Positions 39,141 to 50,577 of a stretch of DNA of 64,000 bases are shown piece by piece. The stretch comes from Quillaja saponaria (taxonomy: Eukaryota; Streptophyta; Magnoliopsida; Fabales; Quillajaceae). Position 1 is the stretch's first letter, and the number at the start of each line of letters is the position of its first letter. The notes beneath the pieces are model-generated. The model was not told where the DNA came from, ran no database searches, and saw only the letters and a program-made list of their open reading frames with translations. The DNA lies in NCBI GenBank assembly GCA_029379385.1, contig CM055608.1, positions 26,162,350 to 26,226,349 on the forward strand, read 5' to 3'. The position numbers were made by a program, and so were the translations under genes.

Positions 39141-42100
39141 AAAGCATTTGACTAGCGCTACTACTGGATTTTTATTTCTCTATGCCTTGTTCTATGTTCT
39201 ATTTGTAATTAAATTTCTTCAGGTATTTGTGTTTCTTTCTGTTAATCCTGTTGCTCGCTACACAATTAAATGTGTGATGTTCACATGTTTGCTGTCATAC
39301 CAAGTATCTTGGTTAGCTGGAGCCATCTACTACCTATTTATACATTTTTGAGCGCTAGAGTTATGGGTGCTTTCATTACCTCGATGGATAAACTCCAATG
39401 GTAACTTAGTTCCTTTCTTCACAGGCTGTAAGAGTAGAACACTGCGAGCGAGTTCACATTATAATAGCGGCAAAACGTATTTGCATTGCCAACTGCCGTG
39501 AATGTGTTTTCTTTTTGGGGGTGAACCAGAGACCGCTTATAGTTGGTGATAACCATAAGCTGCAGGTGAGTCTTAAGATTCACTGTTGTGTGGAATATGT
39601 TTTTGCAGGGCCAGTTAATGAACTGCACTTGTGTATTGGTTCTTGCATTAACTTACAGTTGAAGATTGTCAAATGTAATTGGTCTTACTTTTTTTTAATA
39701 CATATTTAATTTAAATATATTCAATTCCTTTCTTTTAAAGATTGTCTAACCCTTGTACAACGGACTTGGCCAAAATAACCCTCTTAGGCTTGTTTCTTTT
39801 TCTTTTCTATTTTAGTTTTTATATCCTGGACGTAAACTTGAGATACCAAATTCACCACTTGTAGCCAAAGCATTGGTAGCTCCTCCCAGTTGCTAAATTT
39901 TCTTGTTATACTTTGTATGTACTTGTATTATTGTTCATTACTCTCCAACTTTAGATCGACCATATTTATCCTAATGTTGAACGTGTCCTCATAATTGAAT
40001 AGGATTAAGAGAAAAGTAATTAATAGCACTTCAGGCCTATAAGGTATTGAGTGAATGATATTTTGATCCCTAACATCCAAAAACATGAATAAGTAAGATC
40101 CATTCAACTACCAACTTACTAGGATGGCTAGTAATCAAGATATTGAATTATCAACACTCCAATAGATATATCAGTAAATTAAAGACTCCAATGAAGAATT
40201 ATTTTTGGGTTTAGTAGGGGTGTAATGTAGGGGTGTAATTTCAAAGAACATTTGTGGGTTCCATGAATCATGTCATGTGTACATGCACATCTAATTATGA
40301 TCTTAATCCAACCCATCACATCTTTGTCTTTCTTGTACGCATTCTTTGCATCTATACTCTTTCCATCTGTGTCCATTTATATTATGAATTAAGCTTAGTT
40401 AATTGGTTAGTCTTTTAGAGTTAGGCTGAGTCATTGACTTGTTCTCTGACATGGAGTTTTAGTGGAATTAGAGCCCTTCCTCCCTATGGATCCTCTATTT
40501 CAAACTTTATCTTTTCCTCTGCTTCTCTTACTTTCTCTGAATCTCTCTTGATTATCAACAATTCTATTTATTTTAATATAAGGCACACATCATCACACGT
40601 CACTCCCTTCACGGCTCAGGTTAGTTTATAATCTTCCTTCTGCCTCTTATTTATGCCCTCGAATCCTCTTCGTTTGTTTTTTTCCTTCTGTCACTGTCAG
40701 ACTATTTTTTCTTTGTTCTAATTCTTCATGCTGTGAACTACACGTCTATGATGGTCTTTACTCTCTCCGACATTCTTTGTTTCTTTTTTCTCCTCTTCAT
40801 TTATCCAAAGATTTATGTAGATGTTACCGGCATACACGTAGGAGCGAACAAGCCGATACTTTTCTGATTCTGTTAAGTATAGGTTTGAGGAGTGAGTGAT
40901 TCAAGAAAAGAGCCTATCATACTCCCTCCTCAAAATTATTGTCCTCTTTGAAAAAGCACAGAATTTTAGACAACCTCATTAATTGCAGTAATCAAAACAC
41001 AATATGTCTATATTGCCCTTCTTAAAAGTTCTTGGAATACGGAATATGCTTATAAATATGGAGTAAATATCTAACTCCTTAAAGGTTTTATTGTAAAATT
41101 GTCATTTAATGACCATTCACTTTTGGAAGTGGACAATTATTGTGGGACAACTATAAATAGAAAGTAGGAAAATTATTTTGTGACAAAGGGAGTAATATTT
41201 TGTTATTATGATTATCACATATTTTGAGTGTTAATTATTGCAATTTAGATTTTATTTATTATTATTATTATTATTTTTTAGTTTAGGTAATTTTATCATT
41301 ATATTATTGAAAGAAATTTTCAGTCCTATAAAGGGTGCCTCACAAAGCTCGGGAGCGTGTCTTACCTTAGTGCCTCGCATCTAGTCCCTAAGGGACCTCA
41401 TCACCTTAGCGTGCCTTTCACCTTTTAAAACTATGACTTTGGTGTATGTGTGAGAGGCTTACCATTCAAGATAGAAAAATAAGTTGAGATTCTTATGTTT
41501 GCTATTTAATATTATCAGGTGGCTCCATACAATACATTTTACTCTCAGTTGGAGGAGCACATGACTGAAGTTGAAGTTGATGCAATAATTAACAAATGGG
41601 ATGAACCACTAGCACTTGGAGTGGTTGATCCTCATGATTCATTATCTCATCCAGCAGGTGTCTCTGATGTTCAAGCTGAGTCCGCAACCCACATAGATCC
41701 TGATCATTTCACTAATTTTTTGGTATGCCTTGCAACTTTGCCTATACTGACTTTGCAAGGAAGGATTTTTATTTTTTCCCATTTTATTTTATTTTTATTG
41801 CTTTTCACTTGTTCACTGTGTTACTGAGTACACTTAACTCTTAGAACATCTTCAGATTGAACCTTAGACTTCTAGTTGCATCATTCATACATGGAAGTTG
41901 GTGTCCTGTTTTTGGGATATAACTTAAACATATATTTGTGGTTAAAATTAATGGATACTTATGGTGTATCTTTATAATTTATTATTTATCTATCTTTCTC
42001 TTCCCTTTTCCCCCTTCTTTTTCCCTGCGCGCGGGGGGGGGGGGGGGGGTGGATCGGGGATGATGGTGGTTATTCTGGGCTTTTATTTAGAAAAAAAATT

Positions 42101-43091
42101 GCTCATTTTCAATGTTTATTTACTTTTGTTTAATTTTGTTTACTGAATGTGTAGATTCCTAATTGGCTTGGAGGAGATTCCACTGGGACTACAAATGACA
42201 ACCCATTTCAATTACCAGATCCTTATATGATGTCCCAGCATAAAAATGTATGTCCAGGCACTTACTGTAAAACTATTTTATTAATTGACCTTTCATATTT
42301 TACAAAGCTGCAATGCAGTTTACTTGTTGATTTAATTAGTTGTGTTGACATTGGATTGAAGAATTTTCTTTTTTATTTATTCAGCAAAAGAATTTAGAGG
42401 AGATAAAGCAAATGTTGAGGGAAGTACCTCTTGAAGAAAATCGAAAACGAGAATTATCATCTGCAATTCATGTGTACTTCAAGGACTGGTTATATGGTAA
42501 TGGATTTTCTGTTTATCTGTTTTCATTTATTCTGACAAGCTGAAATCTCAATTCTGAAAAGAACATTGTGTCTCTCCTTCCAAAGGCAAATTTTGGCTAG
42601 CTGTTTTGAAACATGGTCCTATTGTAACCAAGCTCACTGTTTGCCAAGCAGAATCTTAGTAAATTTGATATTATTTGTTTAGTTGCTAGTGCGTCACTTT
42701 ATGCTTTTTAGGTATTTTCTCAGTTTAAATATTGAAGTATGTTGATTTATTTTTAATCACACCAAGCTTTTAAGGTTTTCTATATGTGTGTAATCTACAA
42801 GAGTAGAACTATCTTAGAGCTTTTTTACGAGGAACCATGCGGTTTACTTGTCCATTGGAAGATATTTTCTTTGCTACTATGACACTACATCCATGTGAAG
42901 ATATTCTTTTATTAAATTTCTTAATATAGCATTGCCACTTGAAAGCTAAACAGTTAAACATTTTGGACGATCTTTTTGTAGTTCCTATTATTTAAACTTA
43001 TCAATGGAAGAACGTATGAATAAAGCTTTCGACTTGATTTTCAACAGCTTCAGGGAACATCCGTCAGCTTTACTGTCTACAAGGTGATTGA
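30650..43091 (+). CDS. TBCCD1: TBCC domain-containing protein 1 (TBCCD1), nine coding exons
   Basis: Exons: 30,650-31,135; 32,922-33,062; 34,451-34,831; 36,126-36,230; 39,425-39,565; 41,519-41,722; 42,155-42,247; 42,385-42,496; 43,048-43,091. Each junction is GT/AG and phases join cleanly into 568 residues, close to plant homologues. The start is MTDPIEPS; the in-frame ATG 50 codons upstream lies in the CT-rich leader and is not conserved-looking. Residues of about 1-310 form the family's alpha-helical N-terminal region ('FEHGLLPIPKLIF'). About 315-420 is the tubulin-binding-cofactor-C/C-CAP beta-helix ('GPCFIEGISKSSY', 'STIYVLAPLKYATVYGCSDATVVIGAVGKAV', 'CERVHIIIAAKRICIANCRECVFFLGVNQRPL'). 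The C-terminus is 'HVYFKDWLYASGNIRQLYCLQGD'. Relatives act in centrosome or basal-body positioning (TBCCD1, Chlamydomonas ASQ2); the plant role is not settled. Intact as read; introns are enlarged by transposons. Confidence 0.95.
32060..32600 (-). pseudogene. LINE 3'-end fragment in TBCCD1 intron 1
   Basis: On the minus strand the segment reads as a broken zf-RVT tail ('HCPLICTLWCKLFDILNIPWV', then a 'WYRCLGEQG' stretch) followed by an A/T-rich terminal region. Several stops and shifts interrupt it. The plus-strand 120-codon frame over 32,301-32,663 is its shadow. The assignment is by motif resemblance only. Confidence 0.5.
33830..34110 (+). repeat. Possible retroelement tail in TBCCD1 intron 2
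   Basis: A GC-richer island in an AT-rich intron begins after a T-run at 33,829 and ends with 'cttatttacaaagggttgcccc...ttattcataaagaaaa', like the 3' ends of plant LINE or SINE copies. No catalytic motif is readable. Confidence 0.3.
36614..38004 (+). mobile_element. Small non-autonomous LTR element (TRIM-like) in TBCCD1 intron 4
   Basis: Direct repeats 36,614-36,946 (333 bp) and 37,699-38,004 (306 bp) both start tgatggagaacgaagatata and share near-identical sequence through 'aaagcttttgatgaattt'. The primer-binding site tggtatcaaagctc at 36,950-36,963 is one mismatch from the initiator-Met tRNA site, and a purine tract aagaaagaa (37,690-37,698) abuts the second repeat. Flanks are catat (36,609-36,613) and cataa (38,005-38,009). 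The internal region is only about 750 bp. It has a 100-codon frame (37,424-37,726) of no recognised family and no polymerase, so the element would depend on another for movement. It is in sense orientation within the intron. Confidence 0.85.
40922..41192. mobile_element. Stowaway MITE in TBCCD1 intron 5
   Basis: The 271-bp segment begins ctccctcctcaaaattatt and ends (reverse complement) ctccctttgtcacaaaataa, the classic Stowaway terminal signature. The dinucleotide TA is duplicated at 40,920-40,921 and 41,193-41,194. There is no coding capacity. Confidence 0.82.
42033..42049 (+). repeat. 17-base G homopolymer in TBCCD1 intron 6
   Basis: The run follows 'cctgcgcgc' and is followed by 'tggatcgggg', so the transcript could form a G-quadruplex. 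It is also a likely site of length variation or assembly error. Confidence 0.85.
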
Positions 43092-44545
43092 TGTTGCATG
43101 ATGATGATATGGCGAATCAATGACGGTACAGGAAAATAGGTTGGTTGTTTTCTTTTCAAACTTCACTTGAATTCCTCCTTGCCGACCCTGCTGTTGCCAC
43201 AGGCAGCTGAGAACCAACCACATGCGCACCTGCTTATGGGTTGACATACTGCACAGAAGGGAATTAGAAATACAGTTGCTAATCTCATTGTAATTTTTAT
43301 TTTGGAAGAGGGAAAGAATCTGATTCTAATGTGTTGTTAAACTTAAGTTTGATGGCCTTGTCAAAATTTCACCACTTCCTTTCTCTTTCATGGCTCAAGT
43401 GTATTGTATGTTCTTAATTCAGGGTTCCGTTGTTTTGAGTTTTTTTCTTTAGCTTTTTCCCTCTTTTTCTTTCCTCGCTCAGTGAAATTATATTGAACGG
43501 AATTTGGTTGTGGGGTGAAAAAGGGTTTGATTTGTATATAGTTGGAAAATAGGTGAGGTTGGATCTGGATCAACTTATTAGATAATAGACTTGACAAATT
43601 CTATGGAAGTCTCCAATGGACATATGTAGGTGTTGAACTGATGAGACTCGATTAAGGATTCTTGAATAAATGGCAGTGTTTTTTTCTTTCCATTTTTGGA
43701 TTTTTAAATTGAAATGATTCTCCTGATAGTGTTGGGGATTCCATGCAGTGGGATGTATAGAATGAATAGTTGTGTTGTGTTATTTAGGTTGCTATCCGAT
43801 ATTGCAGTTTAGGTAGTTGGCGTAGATTTGTAGTTAGTATTTAGTGCTTTGGATTGTCCAGGTATGGTTTCTATTCTTGTTTCTGTTCTTGTTTCCAAAC
43901 GGAATGTACATAATTGGCTTTTTAGAGCAAACTACCCCCTCCTCTAGAAGGATACCAAAAAGGTTTTGTAGTCTTTCCCTTAAACTTGGATCTCTTTCTT
44001 GAGCTTTTATAGTAGCTTGTAGTCTATCTATATTTATTTTGTTTAAAAAAGTATAAGGATTGTAAAATTTTAACTATCTGTGTTTTTTAATTGGGCTTTT
44101 ACACATTTTGTTTGAGCAAAAAATATATAAATAGACATTTTATGAAGAAATTTGGGCATAAGCCTAAAGCCCTGAAAAAGTTAAAACTAAGTCACAGCCT
44201 ACTGAACAAATTTTGGCAATAATGTGATAAGAAAGCAATCCATTGGATTGGAAAATGAGAAGTTCCTCAAGTTTCAAACTAGGCTTGGTTGTGTAGTTTG
44301 AACCTTATTCCCAGAGCTTTGGGCCGTAGTGACGAGTTAAGTAAGTTTAGAAAAATATTTAATTGGGTCTGTCACAGCATTAGACCGTTTCATAAACAAA
44401 TCCACAGTATATTTATTCAAAACATACAGTTCAACATTAGCAGCTTAAAAAGAAAATCATAATGAAAGAGAGCTGAGAGACAGTTATAACTATGTCTTGC
44501 AAAAAAAAAAACCAACCAGTTCAACAAACAATTACCAACCCTCTC
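43092..44545. other. Convergent intergenic region between TBCCD1 and OEP16-3
   Basis: It should hold both 3' untranslated regions and poly(A) signals. AATAAA-like motifs include 'gaataaatggc' near 43,665. The minus-strand 69-codon frame at 43,388-43,597 is low-complexity and not supported. Nothing else is seen. Confidence 0.5.
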
Positions 44546-47203
44546 CTATCGACTAGAATCAGCAGCAGATCTTTTCTTGGTGGTGTACGGGTAGTACTCC
44601 TTTCCATTGTCAATTCTTGTTGTCTGACCCCCTATATCAATGATTGCAGAAGTGAATGCCAATGCTGCTCCAGCAGAAAGTGCAGTTGAAATGCTCCTTC
44701 CTGTGGAGAAATGAACAGAAAAAAGTTAGAAAATTCTTTTTAACTTTGATCAGATAATAGTGTCTGTCCTTAGATTAGAAAAGTACATTGCATTTCTGGT
44801 ACTGTAACCCACATCAGACCAAGATTTACAACCATAGATTAAGTAGATTGCATTTCTGACACAACTAAAAGTTCAAAACCATAATAACTATTAAAACAGT
44901 ATGCAAACACGTACTGACATTCACTCTCTCTCTCTCAAAGATAAATATAACAGCCATTATCTGTAGAAGAACGTCCTCATTCCCCCAGCAACCCCCAAAA
45001 AACCCTTCAACGGGTGGGTAAGACAATTCTAAATAGGAAAGAAAAAAAAAAAAATCAAATGGCCGCAAGGAACAAGGAAAATAAAGCATCAACATGAGAG
45101 CTACTTTGTAAACTGCTCTTCAACAATGATAACACTGCCATCACACACACACTGTCTCTCAGTTGGGGATGCTAAATTAGAGTGACTTTTATGAGTGCAC
45201 CCTACATCTATTTTTGTCTAGGTGACTGCACAGAAGACAAAGGGATTAACATTGAAAAAATGCACTCAATCATGGATACAAACAGTAATCAACGAGCATA
45301 AGGTACTGGATGGTACAGGTACAAGAATTAACATTTGATAAAGAAGAGAAACATATCATGAAAATAAAGCACAATCAACTTAAATATGGTATGTACTAGC
45401 TGGTCATATACCAGTAAGAAAAAGGGTATGCTATTTTCACACTAGATTGGGACCTCACATGGAGCCCTACTGGCAATATGTGATATAGTTTCCACCATAT
45501 TACTTCAAAAGTAATATCCTCAAAACAAATAGTCATATTTTTAATAAACGGCCATATGATGATATTAATTTTCTATTATACACCAAGTACCACCTCATTT
45601 TCCTACTAGCTAACTGAAATTTCTGTAAGATATGTGTGCTTATACAACAACATAAAAGTTTAAATTTCACTATTTGCACTTCTATATTGTAGCCTGGATA
45701 TGGATCATACATGCTTGGAGTGGTAATACATCCAGGGTAAAATCTATAATTTCATTAGTATATACACATGGGTGAAGAAGGGAAAGTATTTATATCATTT
45801 ACACATGAAATGTGTGAGGACACTAGATAATTGGCAGCGGCTCAATTGATATTTTCTTTAATAAAGATATTTTAGTAATGAGAAGGAAGAGGACAGTACA
45901 ATCACAGGACAAGGAACCCTCCAAACAAAGAACATAAGAATGAAAAGGAGAAGAAAAGAAGCAGCTACTACTTCAAGAGAACTCTCCCATCCCTCTGGAT
46001 ATCTTAAAGGGAGAATTTTTTGAATTAACTTTAAGATAGCCATAAAACTAATCATATCATACAGACACTCAATCAACATAAACTGATTCCTCAAAGTTAT
46101 AAAATTGTGCCCCTACCAATAACCAAACAATCACAAAAGAGAAGCAGCTCCAAAAAGACACGCTCTCTTCCTTACAAACCGAAGCCTCCAAGGACGAACC
46201 TAAAACTCATCAAAAATGCCACAAAGCAACTGCTAAATGTTCCAAGCCACAGGGCAGTATAGAAACAAGCAATTGTTTCACAATTTAAGAAACACAATGA
46301 ACATGAAAGTATTAATTATTGATATGATTGGCAGTTGGTAACATTATTAATTTTTATTATTTGATAAGAAATAATAAATTGTATTAAGAAAAGAAAAAAT
46401 AGTACAAAAGGAAGAAGAGGTTTCCATTGAAAGCAGAAACATTAAAACAAAAGGAAAAATAAATAAGCAATGAAATAATGAAAATAGAAGTGCTTTCTAC
46501 TCCATCTAACTATCAGCAAGAGAAACCCCCCAGAAAAGATATAGGAAGCCGAATACCATAGAGAGGCCATAAAGACTATCCTATCCCAAGGATAATGAGT
46601 AACCATACATTGACTATTTCACTCACTCACCTTAAAAATATTACTTCATATTTCATATTTGTAATGTAACTTCTATTTATTTCATATGTTATTTAATATG
46701 TGTCAATGCAGTGTGCGTCCTTTATATATATATATTTTGCAATTCCAGTACCATTGATACTGTGCTATGTTATGTTATGTCAAGTCCCCTGTCCTCCATC
46801 TCCATGCTCCATATAAGTTTTTAGAATCTAAGTAGTTTCTGTTCATTAATATGCATTAAGGAAAAGACTTACCTTTGTAACCCAGAATTGATGCCCCAGC
46901 AACAAAACCGCCAACAGCACCATTGACAAAGTCCCTCTTCATCCTATAATGTTGCACCAACTGCTCAACACCTATGTAAACACCTCCAATTGCAGCAAAT
47001 GTCACCCCATGGTTGCCCATCATCTTCAAAGTCCTTAACAGCCCTGGAAGAGCAACACTTCTCTCAACACGAGGCACATCGTACCAGGTAGCAACAATGG
47101 TCCCCCAAATAGTTCCAGCCACTAAACCAGTTGTTGCACCCTTAATAGTTTTCAATATTGGGGTATCTTCATCTTCCAAATACCTACGCTCTGCCGGGTC
47201 CAT
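44546..47203 (-). CDS. OEP163: Outer envelope pore protein 16-3 / complex I subunit B14.7-like
   Basis: Coding exons on the minus strand are 47,203-46,873 and 44,700-44,546, joining at a split Gly codon (YK-G-RSIS) to give 161 residues; Arabidopsis OEP16-3 is about the same size. The start MDPAERRYLEDED is chosen because the upstream in-frame extension begins with TTG. It belongs to the Tim17/Tim22/Tim23/OEP16 family: 'TIKGATTGLVAGTIWGTIVATW', 'VPRVERSVALPGLLRTLKMMGNHG', 'FAAIGGVYIGVEQLVQ', 'NGAVGGFVAGASILGY' and the tail 'GGQTTRIDNGKEYYPYTTKKR' cover four hydrophobic spans. The Arabidopsis homologue (At2g42210) was named a plastid pore but is found in mitochondria, where it has been reported as a complex I component. 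The gene looks intact. Confidence 0.95.
45846..46590 (-). repeat. Two LINE/SINE-like tails in the OEP16-3 intron
   Basis: On the minus strand two segments (about 46,590-46,345 and 46,135-45,846) end in A/T-rich tails of the form 'ttgtactatttttt...ttaatacaatttattatttcttatcaaataat' and 'tgtcctcttccttctcattactaaaatatctttatt', as seen at plant LINE 3' ends. A related oligo(A)-rich piece lies at 35,090-35,200 in TBCCD1 intron 3. No domain is readable. Confidence 0.4.
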
Positions 47204-47216
47204 GACTTTCTTCAAA

Positions 47217-47780
47217 CTGGACTCTGATCAAAGTTGCAGAAACACTAGAGTCAGAACTCTGATCACATTAAAAATCCTCAGAGAGGTAAAGGGTTATGCC
47301 AAAATTATTTTTTTGAGCTGTACCTTCCAAGGGACAGAGAAAAAAAGGGTTTAGTTCTGCCTACATCATAATTCTCATTAGGTATCATCTATCATAGGAG
47401 ATTTTGAGATGAATGGTTTCCGGCTTTCTGTAGCGAAAAGCTAAAATACCCGCATTTTCAACACCAATAAAGCATTTACAAAACCATTTCCTCTCCCCCC
47501 CATCCCCCACCTCCCACATACAAAAAAGTAAATGATTTAAAACCCTCAAAATTGGCATGCCATTTTAAGAGAGACAGAGAGAACAATGTACTTGATGCTG
47601 AAACGACGAATGTAGTTATCTGGTTTATGCCATGGATCGATTATACGTTAGAGTTCAAATCAAATCACTTCTGTACTAGAATGCAACAGTGGTACCACAA
47701 CTTTGTAATCCATCAATTTTAATCGTGGTAAGAATGGAAAGATTAAAGCGCCGAGGTTGGTTAAACTTAAATTCCAATAC
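47217..47780 (-). other. Probable intron in the OEP16-3 5' untranslated leader
   Basis: On the minus strand 'cacatcag|gtattgg' at 47,780 is a good donor, and 'gagtccag|tttgaagaaagtcATG' at 47,217 a good acceptor 13 bases before the start codon. Leader introns are common in this type of plant gene. The first, non-coding exon would extend from 47,781 to about 47,950. Confidence 0.55.
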
Positions 47781-47959
47781 CTGATGTGATCGGTGCCGGA
47801 GAAGAGAATCGGACTATAGGAGTTATGCTTGTAGCCGTTGAGTTCGCCTGAAAATTTAGAAAGATTTCACAGAAAGAAATTTGGAAAGTTGGGAAGTTAG
47901 AAAGAACTAGAGTTGGCGACTGCGAACCCGAGATTTGGGATTCTGAGAAATTGTTGGAA

Positions 47960-50577
47960 AGTTAGAAACTCGGAGACATTTAGGCCTATTAATTTCATAC
48001 TTTTAATTTAGTGAAATTTACTTTTTATTTTATTATCTAATAAAAGCTACGGAGGAAAAATTATTTTTGGACAAATTTCCTTTTACCCACAAATAGTTTA
48101 CATCTATTTCACTTTGCCAACCTATGATTTTTGAACTCTCACTTTACTCACCCGAGATTATACCAGTTATCAGTTAACTCATCTCCATCTATTTCAATGT
48201 TAGAGATGTGTTCAATAATATTAAATATTTTTTGTTTTAATTTTAAAACATCTCTATATTATATATATATATATATATAAGATTTTTCTAACAATTGCCC
48301 ACCCATAAGTCATTTGTTAAGGTGATAAATATAAAAAATTTATATTATTAATTGTAGTAGTTGACCATGATTTCAATGTTGTGTAATAAATAATTTTTTA
48401 CTTTTGGAATGTTTCAAATTACAAAGTTCATATTTATTACACCTTATCATTTGCCTTTTGGACACTAATAAGAAAAATCCATATATATATATATTTACAC
48501 ACTATCTATATAGTGGCTTAATGACATTTATTTATTTTAATTTTAATATTATTATGATTATAATTCTTTTTACTATTAATTTCTTTTCTTAATCATTCTC
48601 AATTTTATGAGTTAAAATTTTAAGAAAATAAATTAAAAGAACTATTAAGAGTATACTTTTTATTATTATAATATTATTTTTTAATTATTTTTCTATTTTA
48701 AAAATTAAAATAAAATATTTATAATTTATATTATTTATTTAATTTACTTATTTATATAATTACTTTAACATAGAGTAATATTCTTTATTATTGTATTTTT
48801 TATATTATAAATACGATTTACATGTAATGTGTGTATCACGCATGCTATTGTATTTATATATATAACCCATTTAGAAATATTAATTAATATACATTATTTG
48901 AACTGGCACGGTCATAAAATTGAATAGAAAAATTAAGAAAATCCATTTAACGAAAAAGAACCAAAGTAATAGCGACTTTTTTTTTTTTTTTTTCAATCCA
49001 ACAAGTTTCTAAATGGACAAAATATTTTTTTTAAAAGAAAAAAGAAAAACAGGTGGTGGTTATAAATATGTTTAGAAATTGGAAGTGGAAATAGTTCCAA
49101 TATAGATAATAATGTGACCATCATGCAACATTCTTACAAAACTCAATCTATTGATATTAGGAAATCAAAAACACCTATATATATATATATATATCAATCA
49201 TTACAATTCAACTCAGTGAAGCTCAACTCTTTAATTATTAATTACATGAATTAAAAATTGAATTAATAAGTTTAGATTTTCAAGTATAAAAACTATTAAG
49301 TTAAAAAAAAATAGTTTCTGTCCAGATAAAAGTGCGGTGGAGATTTTTCTAAATATAAAATAATAGTGATATGAGCACAATATTTTCTCTCAAAATATAT
49401 AGATACTCTACTTACCTTTTTATTCTGTTTATAAAAAAAATAAAAAACAATATGAAATTATATTTTCTCCATTAGTAAGTATCATCTCTTTTCTTCCTCT
49501 TTCAATGTCTATGGCAACTTTGCAGATCCTAAAAACAAATATAATACATAAAAATTTATGTTAGAAATAGATGGAAGTGGGTTAAGTGATATTTGCTTTA
49601 ATCTTATGTGGTATAGTGATTTGATAGTCTAGAAATCCCATGTTGACAAAATGTAATACATGCAAATCACATGTAAAGTAATATTTGCCATTAGAAATAG
49701 ATGGAAAATAAATAGAGGTGAATTAAGTGATAACTATTTTAAACTTGGGTAAAATGATAATCTAGAAACCAAAGGTTGGCAAAGTGAAATACATACAAAT
49801 CACATGTGAGTTAAGTGATATTTGCCCAATATTTTTTAATTATTCTTATTTTCTGTGTTGAATTTGACTAAAACCATGAGATTTAGCACTTTCCTCTTAA
49901 CTACCCCTTAACTAGTTAAATTAAAATCTCATTAACAAATTTCATATATAAAGTATTAGATGACTCAATGCCATTTTTTATTAGTTCAATTAGCATCTAT
50001 ATTTTTATTAATTTATTCTCTATAAAATTTCAATGTTATTGCCACATTCATTTTATGATAAACATAAGGATAAAAAGACAATGTGATTAAAAATTTTACC
50101 TTAAATTATTAGATGGACCACATTATTAAATTATGTGACTTATAAAATGATATTTTTAAATTGGCTAATATGGAGGTGCAGATAAATTCTAAATTCAAAT
50201 TCTATTGTCGTGTAATTAATTTTTTTTTTTATTGTTTATAATTTGTTTGTCTCACTGAAGATTTGTAATATTGGTTGCTTGTATATGCAGCAGCCAATCA
50301 AAGAATTAATAAATAATTTAATTTAGACCTTGATTAATTAATAAAAAATAGGCATTTAAATTGAGTAATAATTTGACCCCAAAAATATAAAAATGAAATT
50401 GAACCTTTGGTTAATTATTATTATTATTTTGCTCAGAAGCTTTGGGTAGTTACTCGTTCGAGTTACTTTCTAAGCACCAAGGCACTGTATAACGCCCAAG
50501 GCCTTCATCAAAACTGAACCAGTTTTCCAAACTTTACATCGTCTGGTAACTGTGCACCGGAAACCATTTCCAGGAAA
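47960..50577. other. Divergent intergenic region, AT-rich
   Basis: It lies between the OEP16-3 leader and the C53 start and should hold both promoters near its ends. It contains a copy of the AT-rich repeat family at about 48,515-48,700, (TA)n tracts at 48,259-48,279 and 49,171-49,190, and a related pair of phrases 'agaaatagatggaa...ttaagtgata...cacatgtgagttaagtgatatttgcc' at 49,563-49,690 and 49,690-49,825. I see no gene. Confidence 0.5.

Noticed and set aside
39815..39895. Extra TBCCD1 exon in intron 5 ('YPGRKLEIPNSPLVAKALVAPPSC')
   Set aside because: It ends in a stop, would break the well-joined exon 5 to exon 6 frame, and matches nothing in the family.
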